Part shown: one piece after another, positions 49,758 through 62,576 of the stretch
How positions within the stretch are numbered: the first letter of the stretch is position 1
Layout of the letters: the number at the start of each line of letters is the position of its first letter
Assembly: GCA_019914995.1 (NCBI GenBank)
Contig: CM034131.1
Span: forward strand, 9,952,501-10,016,500
Reading direction: 5' to 3'
Source of the DNA: Acanthochlamys bracteata
Taxonomy: Eukaryota; Streptophyta; Magnoliopsida; Pandanales; Velloziaceae
Length of the DNA stretch: 64,000 bases
The notes under the pieces: generated by a model
What the model saw: the letters and a program-made list of their open reading frames with translations, nothing else
Databases searched by the model: none
Told to the model about the DNA's origin: nothing
Position numbers and translations under genes: made by a program

Positions 49758-50784
49758 AGGTCGATGCAAATTCTTTTGCTAAAATTGAAGGCACATCAGT
49801 CAAGGAGTACCTCATTTTAGTGATCATTCTTTATTCATTTCAATCGAACAAAAAGCAACTTAGAATTGCTTAAACGAGACATTTTTTAAGAATCTATTGT
49901 TAGTGGAATTTTGAAAAAGTAAAATTAAAAAATAATTAAAATTATATACATCATATATTTTTCAAAAATTGAAATACTATAAAATTTTCAAAGTATAATA
50001 TTGAAATAAAAATAAGCATCTAAAAGTATGCCCTAAATGAGCATCGTCAAGTATAATTGGTAGTTGTTTTGGCTTGGAGGTGTGTGGAACATATGCCCTA
50101 AATAAGCATCTTCATATTCTTTATACACAGTTGTTCTTCGTGATAGGAGAATCACGATTTATGATGCAATCTTGGAAAAAATCATAGGGTTAATCCCGTT
50201 CAGAATAAGGTATGAACAAGATGCGACATTTCTAACTACTTAATTAGAGCTACGCATGAGAACACCCATGAGAGATTATAAACAAACCTACCATAGGACA
50301 TTATCAGTAGTATGCTGTTTTGTTACTCTCATTTCTTATCATGTTTTCTGGTCCCTAGGCTGCTGTTCACCATGCTGGAATCTCATATGAAAATAAAATT
50401 TGTCACTAGATACTGAATAGAAGTTTAAACTTTAAAAGCAAACGCCGTTGTTTACAGCGCACATCCTTGGACGCTCGAACAAGCAACGATATACCTCTTG
50501 CGGATAATATCATGCACACAAGCTTAACATAACCCAGAAATTTATTTAAATAAACAACTGTAGATAGTATGCGTAGGGTGACACCAATATGAGAGCACAG
50601 CAAACAGTATAAAAGCTGTCAGCAAAAGTTTGAAGTAAAGACTACAAAGAAGATCATAAACATGCTCATTTTGCAGTATGTTTTCGTTGAGGATAGAGAT
50701 AAACATGATCTCAACTCTCAACTGCTAAACTAATTACATCACTTCAGATCATAGAACTCTACCATGCAGCATCACCGAGTACAG
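49758..50784. other. Intergenic region between convergent TAF4b and SERF-like genes
   Basis: No gene is supported. The left part is the presumed TAF4b 3' untranslated region, with an AT-rich patch at about 49900-50000. The right part leads into the 3' end of the SERF-like gene. Confidence 0.45.
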
Positions 50785-52050
50785 CTATTTCTTAAGGTGG
50801 GGAAAGCACTGATACAGATCTGACTTGGGATGTTTTGCTTCAGCATGTTCTTTGCACTTAGTTTCTGATGTAGTGCAAATGAATGTCTGCATGCACACCT
50901 TGCACTGAATCCCAAACGCAAAAAAGAAAGGCTGACTGTATTAGTCAATAAGATAAAGAAATCATGAAAAGAAAAACACTGAGCCAAGGAACTCTGCATT
51001 TATGGAAGGGCAATTAGGCAAGCTGAACATTTGAAAGATCAGACAATATTCATGAGGCTCAAATATGAGTAGAACGAGTAGCTACTTTAAAACCTTTGTT
51101 TTACATATTTTAAGTTGGATTCTATGGAAGCTAAATAGTCTGACACTTGTAGAAGCTAATAGTCTATCATCGATCACAGATAGAAACTGTGAGCGTATGT
51201 AATTTCCTAAAATTAAAACTACCAACATGCAAAAACATCTCGTAACATTCTATCCATACAGCACAATCTAAGCATTCAAAAATGAAACTTTCAGCTCATC
51301 CATACGCTACTATACAGTGAGGTAAAGTCTTTGCAAAATGACCATGCTAAGCAGTTTCTAAAAGAACACATGCTATACATCCACACTACAAGAAAATCCT
51401 GTTTAATAGTTCCCTTTGGACTTCGGTAAACAGCTAAGAGAAACCAAGAGATTGACAACACAGTTAAAATTTTCACAGTTCTAATTGCATTAAGGGAAGC
51501 TAAGAGAATAGGATCGACATTAAGTAATCCCAACAGAGTACCATCACTGAAAGTTTTATCAGTTCCTTTATAGGACAAAGGGGGGAAAAACAATCAATTT
51601 TTCCTACACAACCAAACCAGTATCAGAAAATATGAAATTCTGCTCGCAAATCCCAGTCCTAACGATAATCACAACAATAACCCAAAAAATTACCCAAAAG
51701 AAGTTCAACAAAACCGCTACCGGCTGTAAATTTCTAAAAGAGCAAGCAAAATCCATTAACAATTTACAGCGTACAAACCAAACGGCCACGAATTTTCCAC
51801 ATAATAATAATCAAGGTTAGTGTTAAAAACCTGAATAGTCATTGCCTTCTTGTTAGAATCCAGCTGGCTCCCTAATCAATCCATCGAAAAAATATATAAA
51901 TAAATCCAGAATAGCCATAAAAATTCCAATCAAAATAGTTTCTGAAAAACAAAAAAGAGAAGAAAAGATCGTATCACCCTTGGCAGGCTTGTTCTTCTCA
52001 ATGTTTTTCTCCCTCGCCATCTTCGCTTTCTGCCCATTGCCGCCACCCAT
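50785..52050 (-). CDS. SERF/4F5-like small zinc-finger protein (77 aa)
   Basis: Three exons, 52050-51978, 51871-51831 and 50904-50785, join in phase to 77 residues. The start MGGGNGQKAKMAREKNIEKN has the lysine-rich 4F5/SERF-type N-terminus. The end, CKVCMQTFICTTSETKCKEH and AEAKHPKSDLYQCFPHLKK, forms a C2H2-like zinc site with Cys39, Cys42, His58 and His63. The length and sequence match the plant family represented, as I recall, by Arabidopsis At2g23090. Related animal proteins modulate protein aggregation, but the plant function is not established. All splice sites are GT-AG, with a long 926-bp second intron. Confidence 0.92.
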
Positions 52051-52779
52051 CTCTCGCTGCTCTGTCAAAAATTTATTTATTTGATTTTTTTCTGAGAAAA
52101 TAGAAGAAAGAAATCGTAATAGGGCAAAATTCATAAAAGGGGAAGAATATATAAAGAGAACAAAGAAAGCTGACGGTAGTAGCGAACGTGATTATTTAAT
52201 CTGGCTAAACAATTACAACGTTGGTTTAGATTTGATCAGACTCCAGAATGTTCTAATTAATCGCTACCGTTCATCCCTGACACCATAAATGCATCCAACG
52301 GCTTTTGGAGACTTATATCAAAAGATTGGATCGCGATGTGAATTGTGTAGTGTTACTGATTGTAGTGTTTGTCTTTCTTTGGTTAGTTGGTGGCAGCTGG
52401 GCAGCACCGGCATAGCCCAATTAAATGCATTGGGGCCACACTCCCCTTTAACTTACGATCTCTGCCGTTCATTTTACTACCTACACCAAGGCCTTAGAGA
52501 GCTGGTTGACTTTAGAGTGTTTTCAGTAATATTTCTTTACACAGGAAAGAAAGCTAATAAAGAAAAAGAGACTGATTAAAGTAGAGGAAAGGAGCGAATT
52601 TTCACTCATGCGCGTAATGAAAATACATTCAAATTCTTCAAAAGGAAATCGTATACATATCAGAAAGTTCAGTAGGTAAAATTTTGAGATCACAGTAATC
52701 AGTAGCAGTGTTTCTCTAATTAGTGCGTGCATAAAAATTAATTTTGCAAGAATCTGACAAGAAGATCCAATGAAGACTA
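52051..52779. other. Intergenic region upstream of the SERF-like gene
   Basis: No gene is supported. This is the probable promoter of the SERF-like gene, with a GGGCC-type motif near 52432. The plus-strand open frame at 52289-52579 has no family resemblance. Confidence 0.4.
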
Positions 52780-55700
52780 CTGATGCATAACCCTTTCAAT
52801 TCACTTCTGCTCGCCTTTGTTCCTCCTCAGCTCTCCTCCAAGCAGACTGTTATGCATCTTTTTCAGTATACATCAAGAGTTTGGATTATATAGGCAACGC
52901 GTTAAACAGTTCAAAGTAACAGTAGATAAATTAGAAATAGTGAAAAGACCTACCTTTCCCGCTCAAGTGTTGAATTATAAGGTCTTATAGAATTCCCCAA
53001 GCTCAAACCTCCCCATGCTTCTTGCAACTCCCTTTCCATTACTTCCTTACGAGAATTTGCATAGGTAGTTTTTCCCACTGGCCGCTCAGCGGCAGCTAGC
53101 TTGGCCTTCTCCTGCTTGGATTGGTGCTTGACCAAAATTTCATCCAGGCTCTCTCCAACTTTCTCAGGATGCTTACACTCTTTTGCCTCTTGTTAAGATT
53201 TTTCTCACTAAATGCATGTTTTTCTCTTTCAAATCTGGAAAAGTGATTTACCAAAACCTTATCTAAGCTCTCCTGTGCCTCAGTAGCAGCATGTGGCTTG
53301 CCTTTTCTCTCTAGTCTTGGGATATGCTTTACAAGAACTTCATCTAAGCCCTCTGAGAAAACGTTATCAAGTGCATGCCTCACTTCTAGCATCGTCTTCT
53401 CCTTGTCCAACCTATGAACAGGTTTGATTAAAGATCGAATCAAGGCCAACTACGTCTTGTGTCCCTTCTGTTCCTTTTCTATCTTGACAAGAAAATGCCT
53501 GCAGCACTTCAAGATTAGCTCTTTGGCTTTGTGAGACAGGTTTTATCCGGTGAATCTTGCTGTCATCCTTCTTCAATTCAGTCAACTTCATATCCCTCTG
53601 AATTGGCGATCTCATGGCATTATGGCTTGGACCGATTTCTATGTTTTCCTTGTCATTATATCCAGTATTGTATCCAACTGCTTTGCTTTCTTGAGATGGC
53701 GGCGTGACGCTATTACTATGCCAACTCTGTTCGACTCCCAATCAAAGGGATATGCAACAGGCCTGCTATTAATACATTCACTTCCAGAATTTGAGGTCCC
53801 ACTAACTCCTTTCAAATTTTTACTCTGTGAGGCCTTTTGCTTGTTTGATTTCTCTTCAAGTCTTGAAACATGCTCTAGAATACTTCCAAGGTCCGATGTG
53901 GACTCAGTAGATATACGGGAGACATTCTCATGAACTCTGGTCCTCTCTACTTCTTAATTTTCTCAATCGGAAGCATGGATTTTTTTGCCTTGAATTCCTT
54001 GCTTCTTGTACTTCTCTTTCAAGTCTAGAGACATGCTTCACTAAGAACTTGTCAAGACTAGGGACTTCTGTCAGATTGTCTTTCCTATTCGTGTTATTAC
54101 AATCTGCTTCATGGAGAGCTGCATTCAAGCCACAAATGGCAACCATCTTCACGAGAGGTGAAAGTTGATCTTCCTGCAAATTTTTAAGCCGTCCAAGCAT
54201 CATATCAGCAAGGCCTGAGAATAACTCAGGCATAACCTCGCTTTGATGAATCTGAAGCTGCATATTTCTGGCACTGCACACTTTCCTCTCCAAACCTGCT
54301 TCAATCTCAGGTCCCTTCAGAGAACAAGACTTACTTTCCAAACATATTTCAGATACTTGGCTTTCAATAATATCAGGATTCTGGCTTATGTTATGTTGCA
54401 GATCTCCAAAATCTTACTTATTTAAGACTGAGAATTGGCAACCCTAATGAAATCTCTCTTTGCAGCAGCAGCCACCTGCTTAACTATCTCAAATGCAGTT
54501 TCAAATGATGCAGCAATAGCCTGAGCGGAAACCCCACCTACAGCAGAGGAAGTTTCAATTTCAATGAGTGTCTAGCAGAATCAGGTCTATCATTCATCCT
54601 AACTCCCATTGATGCTGCTGCTTCAAAAGCTTCCTCTGCACATTTCTCAGCTTTCCCCTGCTGGGCTTCAGCTTCCTTGCACTGAATTCTAATGAAAGGG
54701 ACATGTTAGAATATTGGAATACGTTTTACAATGAAATTAAAATCACATACAAAACATTGAAATTTGATCTTACCCAGCTGCTCGAAGTATGCGAAACCAA
54801 GAAACTTCAACAATTGCAGCGTTACGTGCACCAATTGCCTTCCTTGCTGCCTCTCTAGCTGCAATCATCTCCTTAGCTATCCTTGAATAATGAGGGTTTG
54901 AAGTGCCCAAAGTTGCATCAAGGGATGCTTTCATCCCTTCAACTTCCTAAAACCAAAAAATTTAAATTGAAGTTACTTAATGGTCCTTGTATATTCTGGT
55001 AACCTATGAAAATGCCAAAGAGTGGCACCTGAAGAAGCCTTATTTTCGTCTTCAGATATGGCTCTATCTTCTTCCAAGGAAACCAGTGGACTGGCTAAAC
55101 ATACAAGTTTTGAATATGCACCATTCTTTATTCCTCCATTCTGCAAATAATAGAAACATAGTACTAATTAGAATAAGTAAAACGGTCTTAATATTAAACT
55201 CTTTCTTGGCACTTCCTAGAGCCGGCTATTGAAAGTAGGTTCTAGACTTCTCTGGCATTGAGGTTCACTATACTAATGAAATACTCTAGCTCCCGCAAGC
55301 AGATCTTGTTCAAGGCCATGAGTCACGGTGTCTCCCAGATTTCGGGCAGATATGTTGCAATCCAATATACCACATTTTGACAGCCTGGAGAAAGCAGATT
55401 CTTGGTTATTCCGATCACCCTTAAACTGCTTGGAACTCAATTTTGACTAAACCAAAAATAAATACCATCATTCCAATGTTCGAAATACAAATACAACGCT
55501 AATATATATGATATATGACACAAACCAGATGCCAAATGCGTTACATATACATGAAGTTCTAGATAAATTAAAAGAATTTAAAGATCAACTGAACATGATT
55601 TCACCAGAATTTTTGACCCAAATAAATTCAAGGAAGCAAACTGCTTGTTCTATGATTCAAATTCAGTTAGTACTAATAGCACCAAATCAAAGCGTATAAA

Positions 55701-56190
55701 ATCTAAATCTACTCAAATTCAATTCATCACTGCTCAAATCCAATTAATTAACTCAGATGGAAGGAGCTAAAATAAGAGATTCATCTGGCAAAAATTGTGC
55801 GTACCACAAGTCAAGTTAACACATCTTACAAGACCGTATTGTAATTCAAAAATCAAGCTATCAGATCTCTGATCCAAAAACCAACATTCGAACTAGGGCT
55901 TTAGAACGTTTTGCATCAAATTCTCTAGCTTTCTCGAATTAGCACTTCCTGATCCAGGAGAAACTTTGATTTCAAATTCAGAAGGCGATTCAGCTTCCGA
56001 ATCCTTCTCCTTCGCTTCTTCAATGAAAAGTTTAACGAATTTCTCGCCAACCGGAGAAGAAACTGGGCATCGACTCTATCGACGGCATCGCTGCAGAAGT
56101 GAAGATTTCGAAGTGAAAAGAAGAAGAAGATCGAAATCGCCGGGTAAAATTAGAGATACTAATCAGAGAATAACAAGAAAGTAATCGATT
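52780..56190 (-). pseudogene. Degraded gene for a plant coiled-coil protein with repeated LDKVLVKH motifs
   Basis: Homology-like blocks run in order on the minus strand but in shifting frames. A possible first exon (about 56080-55890) gives SPVGEKFVKLFIEEAKEKDS and NSRKLENLMQNV. Next come LSKCGILDCNISARNLGDTV (about 55380-55275) and EVEGMKASLDATLGTSNPHY to IVEVSWFRILRAAG (54948-54779). IQCKEAEAQQGKAEKCAEEA follows (54690 onward), then after a frame change SFETAFEIVKQVAAAAKRDF. Later blocks contain SLDKFLVKHVSRLE, GLDEVLVKHIPRLE, SLDKVLVNHFSRFE and SLDEILVKHQSKQE, and the tail EVMERELQEAWGGLSLG and AEEEQRRAE. At least four frame changes or stops separate them. I do not know a name for this family. 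Repeated Leu-Asp-x-x-Leu-Val-Lys-His units and high charge suggest coiled coils. Introns are retained, so it is a decayed duplicate. Confidence 0.7.
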
Positions 56191-56817
56191 GAAAACAATC
56201 CGGGAACAAATTTCGGATTTTTGCAGTCGATCGTAGAGGGAGAGAAAAGAGCAGATTGAATGAAAGACACTTTTCTATCTTGTCTTGAGATTTGAAATGG
56301 GAAGAAAACTAACCGTTATACGAAAAATTTTATTCACATAAACGGGTCACTACTATTAGTGTTTTGCATAATAGGACTTTCATGTGCTTGTGTGGCAATG
56401 CTGTCCTGCAATCCTACAATAATTTTTTAAAAAGAAACTAAACTTCAAAATCAATAACCAATTTGATACGCCTAGGTAATGCAAGTAAATAACGCTAATT
56501 TTTCAAAAGCTGAAATGGGTAGACTAAAAGATTAACGTAGCCGATACAACACAGGGATACGGCCTGGGAATGTTCGGCGCAAAGAGCCACAAAATTCAAT
56601 GCAGAAAAATCGTAAGTACCACTTATTGATTATTTATTAGTAAAGGATTTTGGTACAGTAATGAAATGTTACTAACTACAAAAGAAGTTCTACGAGCACA
56701 AGAAAGTTTCAAAATCCTCAAAACTTGAACAGTTTCTCTATGAGATCATTTAGCAAGACCATGTTAATGTCGTTACTGTTGTATAATCCACGCGTACGTG
56801 CATTTGTAGGAACAACG

Positions 56818-59800
56818 TCAGGCAATTGTCAATTCTCTCTCGTTTTGATCTCTGAGCCATTTTGTTGCTACCCATTTTTCGCCTTTAATGACAGGGCAGC
56901 TACCATGAAGTGATGTCTGCAGTAAGAAAAAAAGAAAGATTTCCTATTAAACATATAACAACAAATCTATTTCTATGCAGAACTTAAGCTTGTTGACCAA
57001 TGGGTCAAAATTTTCACTTAAGATGCATGAATCTTCAAAAATAAAGTCCCGGCTCATAAGTAAAACACTATGCTAGAAAGACATCTAACAACCATATACC
57101 TTAAGTTTAGATGGTAGTGATGAAAGTTTACCGAACAGTTAAATATACTCATATAGCTACTAAAGTGCTTGATCTTCAATCTAGGAAATGTTTCACATAA
57201 TAACTGGTAAGAGGATCATATCATAGTCAAATGCCTGTGCTAACATGTTTGGGTAGTCTCTTTCCCATTCAAGTTCAACCGCTACTGAAGGAACAAAGAC
57301 AGCATTGCCTACGAGATTACACCTGGTCCTTTCAATCAGTTAGAGTAGTAACTAAGCTTGCAGATGATTAATCATGCAAGGAATTCATAAATGTGTTTAG
57401 TGTTTGAAGCATCATCTAACAACCATTCTCAGATTAGTACTTAGGCCTAGAAAATTATAATTACTGAGCTCATATAAGATCAGGATGTGCATACTCGGTC
57501 AATAGTCCCGTTGGTGAGTAATGAATAAAACAAAAGACCGTCCCCTTTGCGTGGTTTCACTTTCAAACCAATGCACTTCTCGAAGTCATAATTACTGTTC
57601 ATATTCAATCCATTCTGCACCACATAATGGTAAGATCATCATTTTGAAACTAACATAAGTCATGTGATTGTTAGATCTACTTACCTCATAAGGGAACATG
57701 GTTTCTCCTCCTTCTTCAACATCAGTCAAGTAAAGTAAGAACGATGCCATCTGAACATGAAGATAGATCAGAGCCAGCATAAAGTTAGTGGGGTGCAAGT
57801 TGAAGATGAAACCATCTAGGAGATTACTCTTTTAACATGCTTGAAAGTGAACAGACTGCAAGTGAGTGGGTTGCAAGTAGAAGATGAAACATCCAGGAGC
57901 ATTACTCTAACATGCTTAACTTTAGATGGTACATTGATGTTACAACCAAGAGAATATTAGTTTCCCGGTCAATGAGGTTTATACATAATGGTAGCATTTT
58001 AGGTAAATCCGGGAAAGCAAGCTAGAACTAGATAAGAAGAACAGATCATTCTAAGGGTAGGCTCAATGACAAGATAATGGAAGTCAAATAAAAATATCTT
58101 TCATGTAATTAGAAAGCTCCTACATCCAGTTGGTTCATTCAAGTGCCATTGATACATCCAACATCCTTATTTGAACATTTTAGGAATGAGCAAATCGCAT
58201 CTATTCATCAGTAGATCATCAGATTCAGAGATCATTTGTCAAAATAAGTAAAAGAGAGTATAGTCTCACCCAAGGGAGACTTATCTTGCAGCTATATATG
58301 TACCCTTTGGCTTTTTTGAGGACCATATTGAGCAGGGTCGAAAGCATCATAATGTGAAGAATATTTCTGCCCTATCTCATACCGAAGGATATTGAATGCC
58401 TGCAAAATAGCATATTCTCCAAATTACTAACAGAACTACAAAACTTCCTGGGAACAGAGATGAAGTTCCAACTAAAATGGAATGGTCAAACTGGGGACAA
58501 GCCTGAGAAAAACAACTATTCATATAACAAAAGAACAAGTTATAGATAATAACTTCAACAATTTAGAGATAATAACTTCACCTTCATTGTCAAAATAGTC
58601 AAAAGGTGACAGGTATCAAATATGAACTACCAGATGTGTAAACACATAATCCAGAAATACAGCCAAGTTTCATGAAGACCAGATTGAAGAAAATAAATAT
58701 GCGTATGTGCAAAGTGTTCTTTATGGTTGACTCTCCATATGTATTATTCTTCTAAATAAGAATAACAGCAACTTTCCTCTTATTGGCACAATTAGCAGTG
58801 TTTGCAAAATGGCTTCTAGTAAAAGTCCCAAATCATAATAGCACGTACAGACTTCTCAAATTGATTGCTCCAAGTTGTATTAGAAGCCATTTTGTGTCTA
58901 CAGCTCCACCATGAGCATACAAAAAGTTCACTAGTCTTTGTACTATAATTTTTCTTCAAAAATGATTACCAAGAATTCTAGTAGAATTTTGTTGAGACCT
59001 CAAAGTGGGTTATAAACACTGCTCAACAATCTCCTTGCATGTCTTATTGTTTAAGTCAAATGTAGAGTTGTTTGCAAGTTTAAATGCACTTTTTCTCTCA
59101 TGAATTACTTTGTTTCAAAGACAAACTAAAACGCAAGATCTTCAGCAAGAAAAAGAGCTTCTACGCACACGCACACACAAATAACAATAATAAAAATAAA
59201 AAGAAAGCTTGAATATGGAAAAACCTTGAACTTAATAGCATACCTCTCCTTGGCTTCTAGGAATCATTGTAGCTTTTGCAATTTTTTCTTCGATCTGTTC
59301 CAGTGTTCCAGTTGAGTCCTCGTAAGCACTAATAAATGCTCCTGAACTGTTGCCAAAATTTCCAAGTTCAGTAAAGACTTCCAGACACTTAATTCTCTGT
59401 CAAGTATATCGAATTCACTCTATCAAAGAACATAAATGCAGGCTTTACCAACATCGATAAAAACAAAGCCATGAAATTAACACTAGAAATATGAATCTTG
59501 CTGATCTAACTAAATCATTATGAAGATACTTTGAACCTCTTCATTGCCTTGAAGAAGCAATATCTACTATCAGAATCAAGTACTACATATGACATAAGAG
59601 ATGAAAAGCAGTCATGCATTCACAATATTTACTTTGCAAAATGAAAGGAATGACAAACACCATGAAACAGGCGCATCAATAAGGATTACTAACTTAAGAT
59701 TATTCAAAAATTTGGTGGCTCTCCTTAAACAGTCAACTGCTATATCGTGTACATGCATTAAAATTAACAAGGGAGAGTATGGATGTAACTCTAATCGCTG

Positions 59801-61070
59801 TAACTAAAACCCTCTGTCTTCATGGAACTACAGAACCATAGTCTTTTAAGGCAATTATTCATGGAACTAATTTCAAAAAAAAAAAGAAAAAAAAAATTCA
59901 AACAAGCATCTAGCAAAACCATATGGCAGCATATGTTCACCAAGACCCAGTAGACCACTTAACTGTCTTTTAATCACAGATACAGGTCAAAAATTGAAAT
60001 AAACAAGACACACGTTACAACTTAAATCATATACCTTTATAAAAGGCGAAATGCTTTATAAAAGGTATAATTAGGATTATACCTTGTCCTTATTCCTTTT
60101 GTGTTATCTTCAGTATCTCCTTTTCGAAAAGCCAATGCTGATGGACTGAGCCTTGATTTTGCCTTCTCCACTATGATTTGGCATTCTTCTGCAGTTGCAA
60201 ATTTGGGGAAATAAAGAGCACGGGGCTTCCAACTCAAAATCTGAAGATGTTAAAAGTGACAATTAACAATCAAAGTAAGCTCAAACATGCATTGAAGTTG
60301 AAGAATGAAGTTTAAACAGCATTACATAATCGGTTTTAAATCTTATTTGCATGATTGAGCAACTGACTTTTGTGAATACTTATTGGGTTCATAAGGCAGT
60401 TCAGAGTTCTACAATATCTTAACAAATAACTCTTGAAGGAAGCTGCAGTTGATTCAGATCTAACCTAAAGCTCTACTAACAAGAGGGAACGAGTTGTAAT
60501 TCTCAAGTTAGGCAACTAACAAAAAAAATTTGACAACCACAAATTAGGATCACTGCAAGTTAAACAAACTCCTTAGTTCTTCTAAAATAATAGGAAATAA
60601 AAATTTTTACTAGAAATGAAATACAAAGGATGAGACAAATAGAAACCACAATCACAATAATTTCATTTACCAACAAACAAACAAGCCCTACTACAGAAAA
60701 CATTTATGCTTGCAAAGTTCAACCTATAAAAAAATGGATTACCTGGAAAGGGACAGCGTAGGGTTCTGGCTCTCCGGTATCACCGTATGGCATCACAGCC
60801 GTATCATCAACCAGCTCCGTCAACCCTGCTCGTCTATCGCCACCACCACCAGAGAAATCCTGCAATTTCTTTTTCTCAACCAATACCGCAACCGATTCAC
60901 ATAGAAGTGAAGAGAGAGAGAGAGTAGATTACCCTATTGAGTAGCGTGGACGCGAAGAAACCGGTGAAGAACAAAAGCGTGGAGAGGAGAAAGAATTGGG
61001 CGAAGGTGAGCCTCCTGGTCCGAACTCGACCACTGACGACACCGGGAAGACCGCCACCGGCGATTCTCAT
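56818..61070 (-). CDS. Membrane-anchored prolyl 4-hydroxylase
   Basis: Eight exons, 61070-60933, 60859-60743, 60240-60083, 59346-59244, 58399-58304, 57750-57685, 57614-57495 and 56916-56818, join in phase to 298 residues. A basic N-terminus and a hydrophobic segment (residues 21-44, LTFAQFFLLSTLLFFTGFFA) make a type II Golgi/ER anchor. The 2-oxoglutarate/Fe(II) site shows His188 and Asp190 in SSHYDAFDP, His270 in SLHGSCPV and Lys280 in KGEKWVATKW. Other hallmarks are ILSWKPRALYFPKFAT and LLYLTDVEEGGETMFPYE. The enzyme hydroxylates prolines of extensins, arabinogalactan proteins and signalling peptides. The last exon ends NERELTIA, shorter than some paralogues with a C-terminal ShK domain. Position next to the SERF-like gene matches At2g23090-At2g23096 as I recall. 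Confidence 0.95.
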
Positions 61071-62576
61071 TGGCGAAGATTCTTTGATTTGTTGCTGCTG
61101 TAGAGAAGATTCAGAGAGAAAATTTTTGGGGAATTTTCTTTTTTGAGGTTTTATTTTCTTCACGCGAGAGGAATGAAACCGGTTTCAAATGCTGAAACAC
61201 GGACAATGAAAGAAACATATATCAACGTCGATGTAAGAAAATGAGTATGTTAAATTACTTACAACGTTAATTTATTTCATTAAAGAGTTACAAAAAAGGA
61301 CATAATTAATTTACAGTTTAAATTGATGAATTCACAAACCTGTTTTTACTCTGCAGTAAATGAAAAATCTAATCAATACTTGCATTGCCGAACCTAATTC
61401 AACAACATAGACTACACCAATTGATAAAGACAGAAGCAGTAGAAAGAATATTATTCTAAATAAAATTATTTACAGAGAATTAGTGCGCTAAATACAGAAT
61501 AGAACATGATTTCTCAAAATTAACAGAATGTGACTCTTGTACATTTTCTTATTGCACTTATGATTGAAGCTTCTTTTTATACCTGGCACTTATAACTGCT
61601 GCCGTCTAATTTGCATTACATTCTTGACAGAACTATGACACGGCGGACGACAGTTACGAATTTCAGCTGATTATTTTGGTACATAATAAGCAAGTGGGTA
61701 TTCGCCCATCAATTGCTCAGGAAGAAAAATAGCAGACAAGATTGATTGTTCGAAGTGGAGCTCTTTCACATACCTGTATCTGAAAGCAAAACAACAGCAA
61801 GTTAGAACTGATACAAGGTAAGATTTTTATCATAATAAAATATTAAGAACTAAATAACTGAAGCCCTATAAAACTATCCCAAATGAGAGCTCTGGTGTAC
61901 TTGATAGGGATAGTCAAACTAGTAAAACACATACATACTTATGAATACTGAGGTATAACAGTTTCCTGAAAAACATTGACAAAAGAAACATCGTGATCCA
62001 CTCCATAACAAGTCTGAACATGTTAATATTAGGGGAAATGAGAACAATGCAGAAAACTGTAAAGCTATCCTGCATGGCAATGCAAATAGACCCGCCTGAA
62101 TGACCTGTTTACCACCTTATGCTTCATTAATAACTAATAATTATGGCAAGTCCAGCTACAACATTTAAAACTCTAAGAAGATTTGATGAGAACCTCGACT
62201 TACTTCAGAATGCTTCGTGGCTGCCACTTTAAAAGATCCTGCATATTTCAATCTATGGCAAATTAGTTAATCTCCGTCAACCAGATGAGAACACAGTGAA
62301 CACCTCATGACCTCGTCGCATGCCAAGAACAATCAGTGGAGCATAGGATGCAGACTTCTCTCTGTTAAAGAGCCATACATGTGACAGTGACAAATTAACC
62401 CAAGCATCGCTAACCTTTCCAAATATCAGAAGGAAGAACTTGTGATAGCTTTGAAGATCAACTGAAATGCACAGATTCCTCGAATGTTATGATCATCAAG
62501 TTGCTGAAGAACAAATATATATGCGCAACTTCGCTGCAACATGCTAGCTCTTTTATACTTTCTATTAGACATCAAG
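61071..62576. other. Intergenic region upstream of the P4H gene
   Basis: No gene is supported. The left end is the P4H leader and promoter. The right half, up to 62576, is likely the 3' untranslated region of the unidentified minus-strand gene, which may have further introns there. Confidence 0.4.

Noticed and set aside
55966-56184. Plus-strand frame rich in Arg/Ser (RRRRSKSPGK)
   Set aside because: It is antisense to the first-exon remnant of the coiled-coil gene, whose minus-strand reading resembles protein better.
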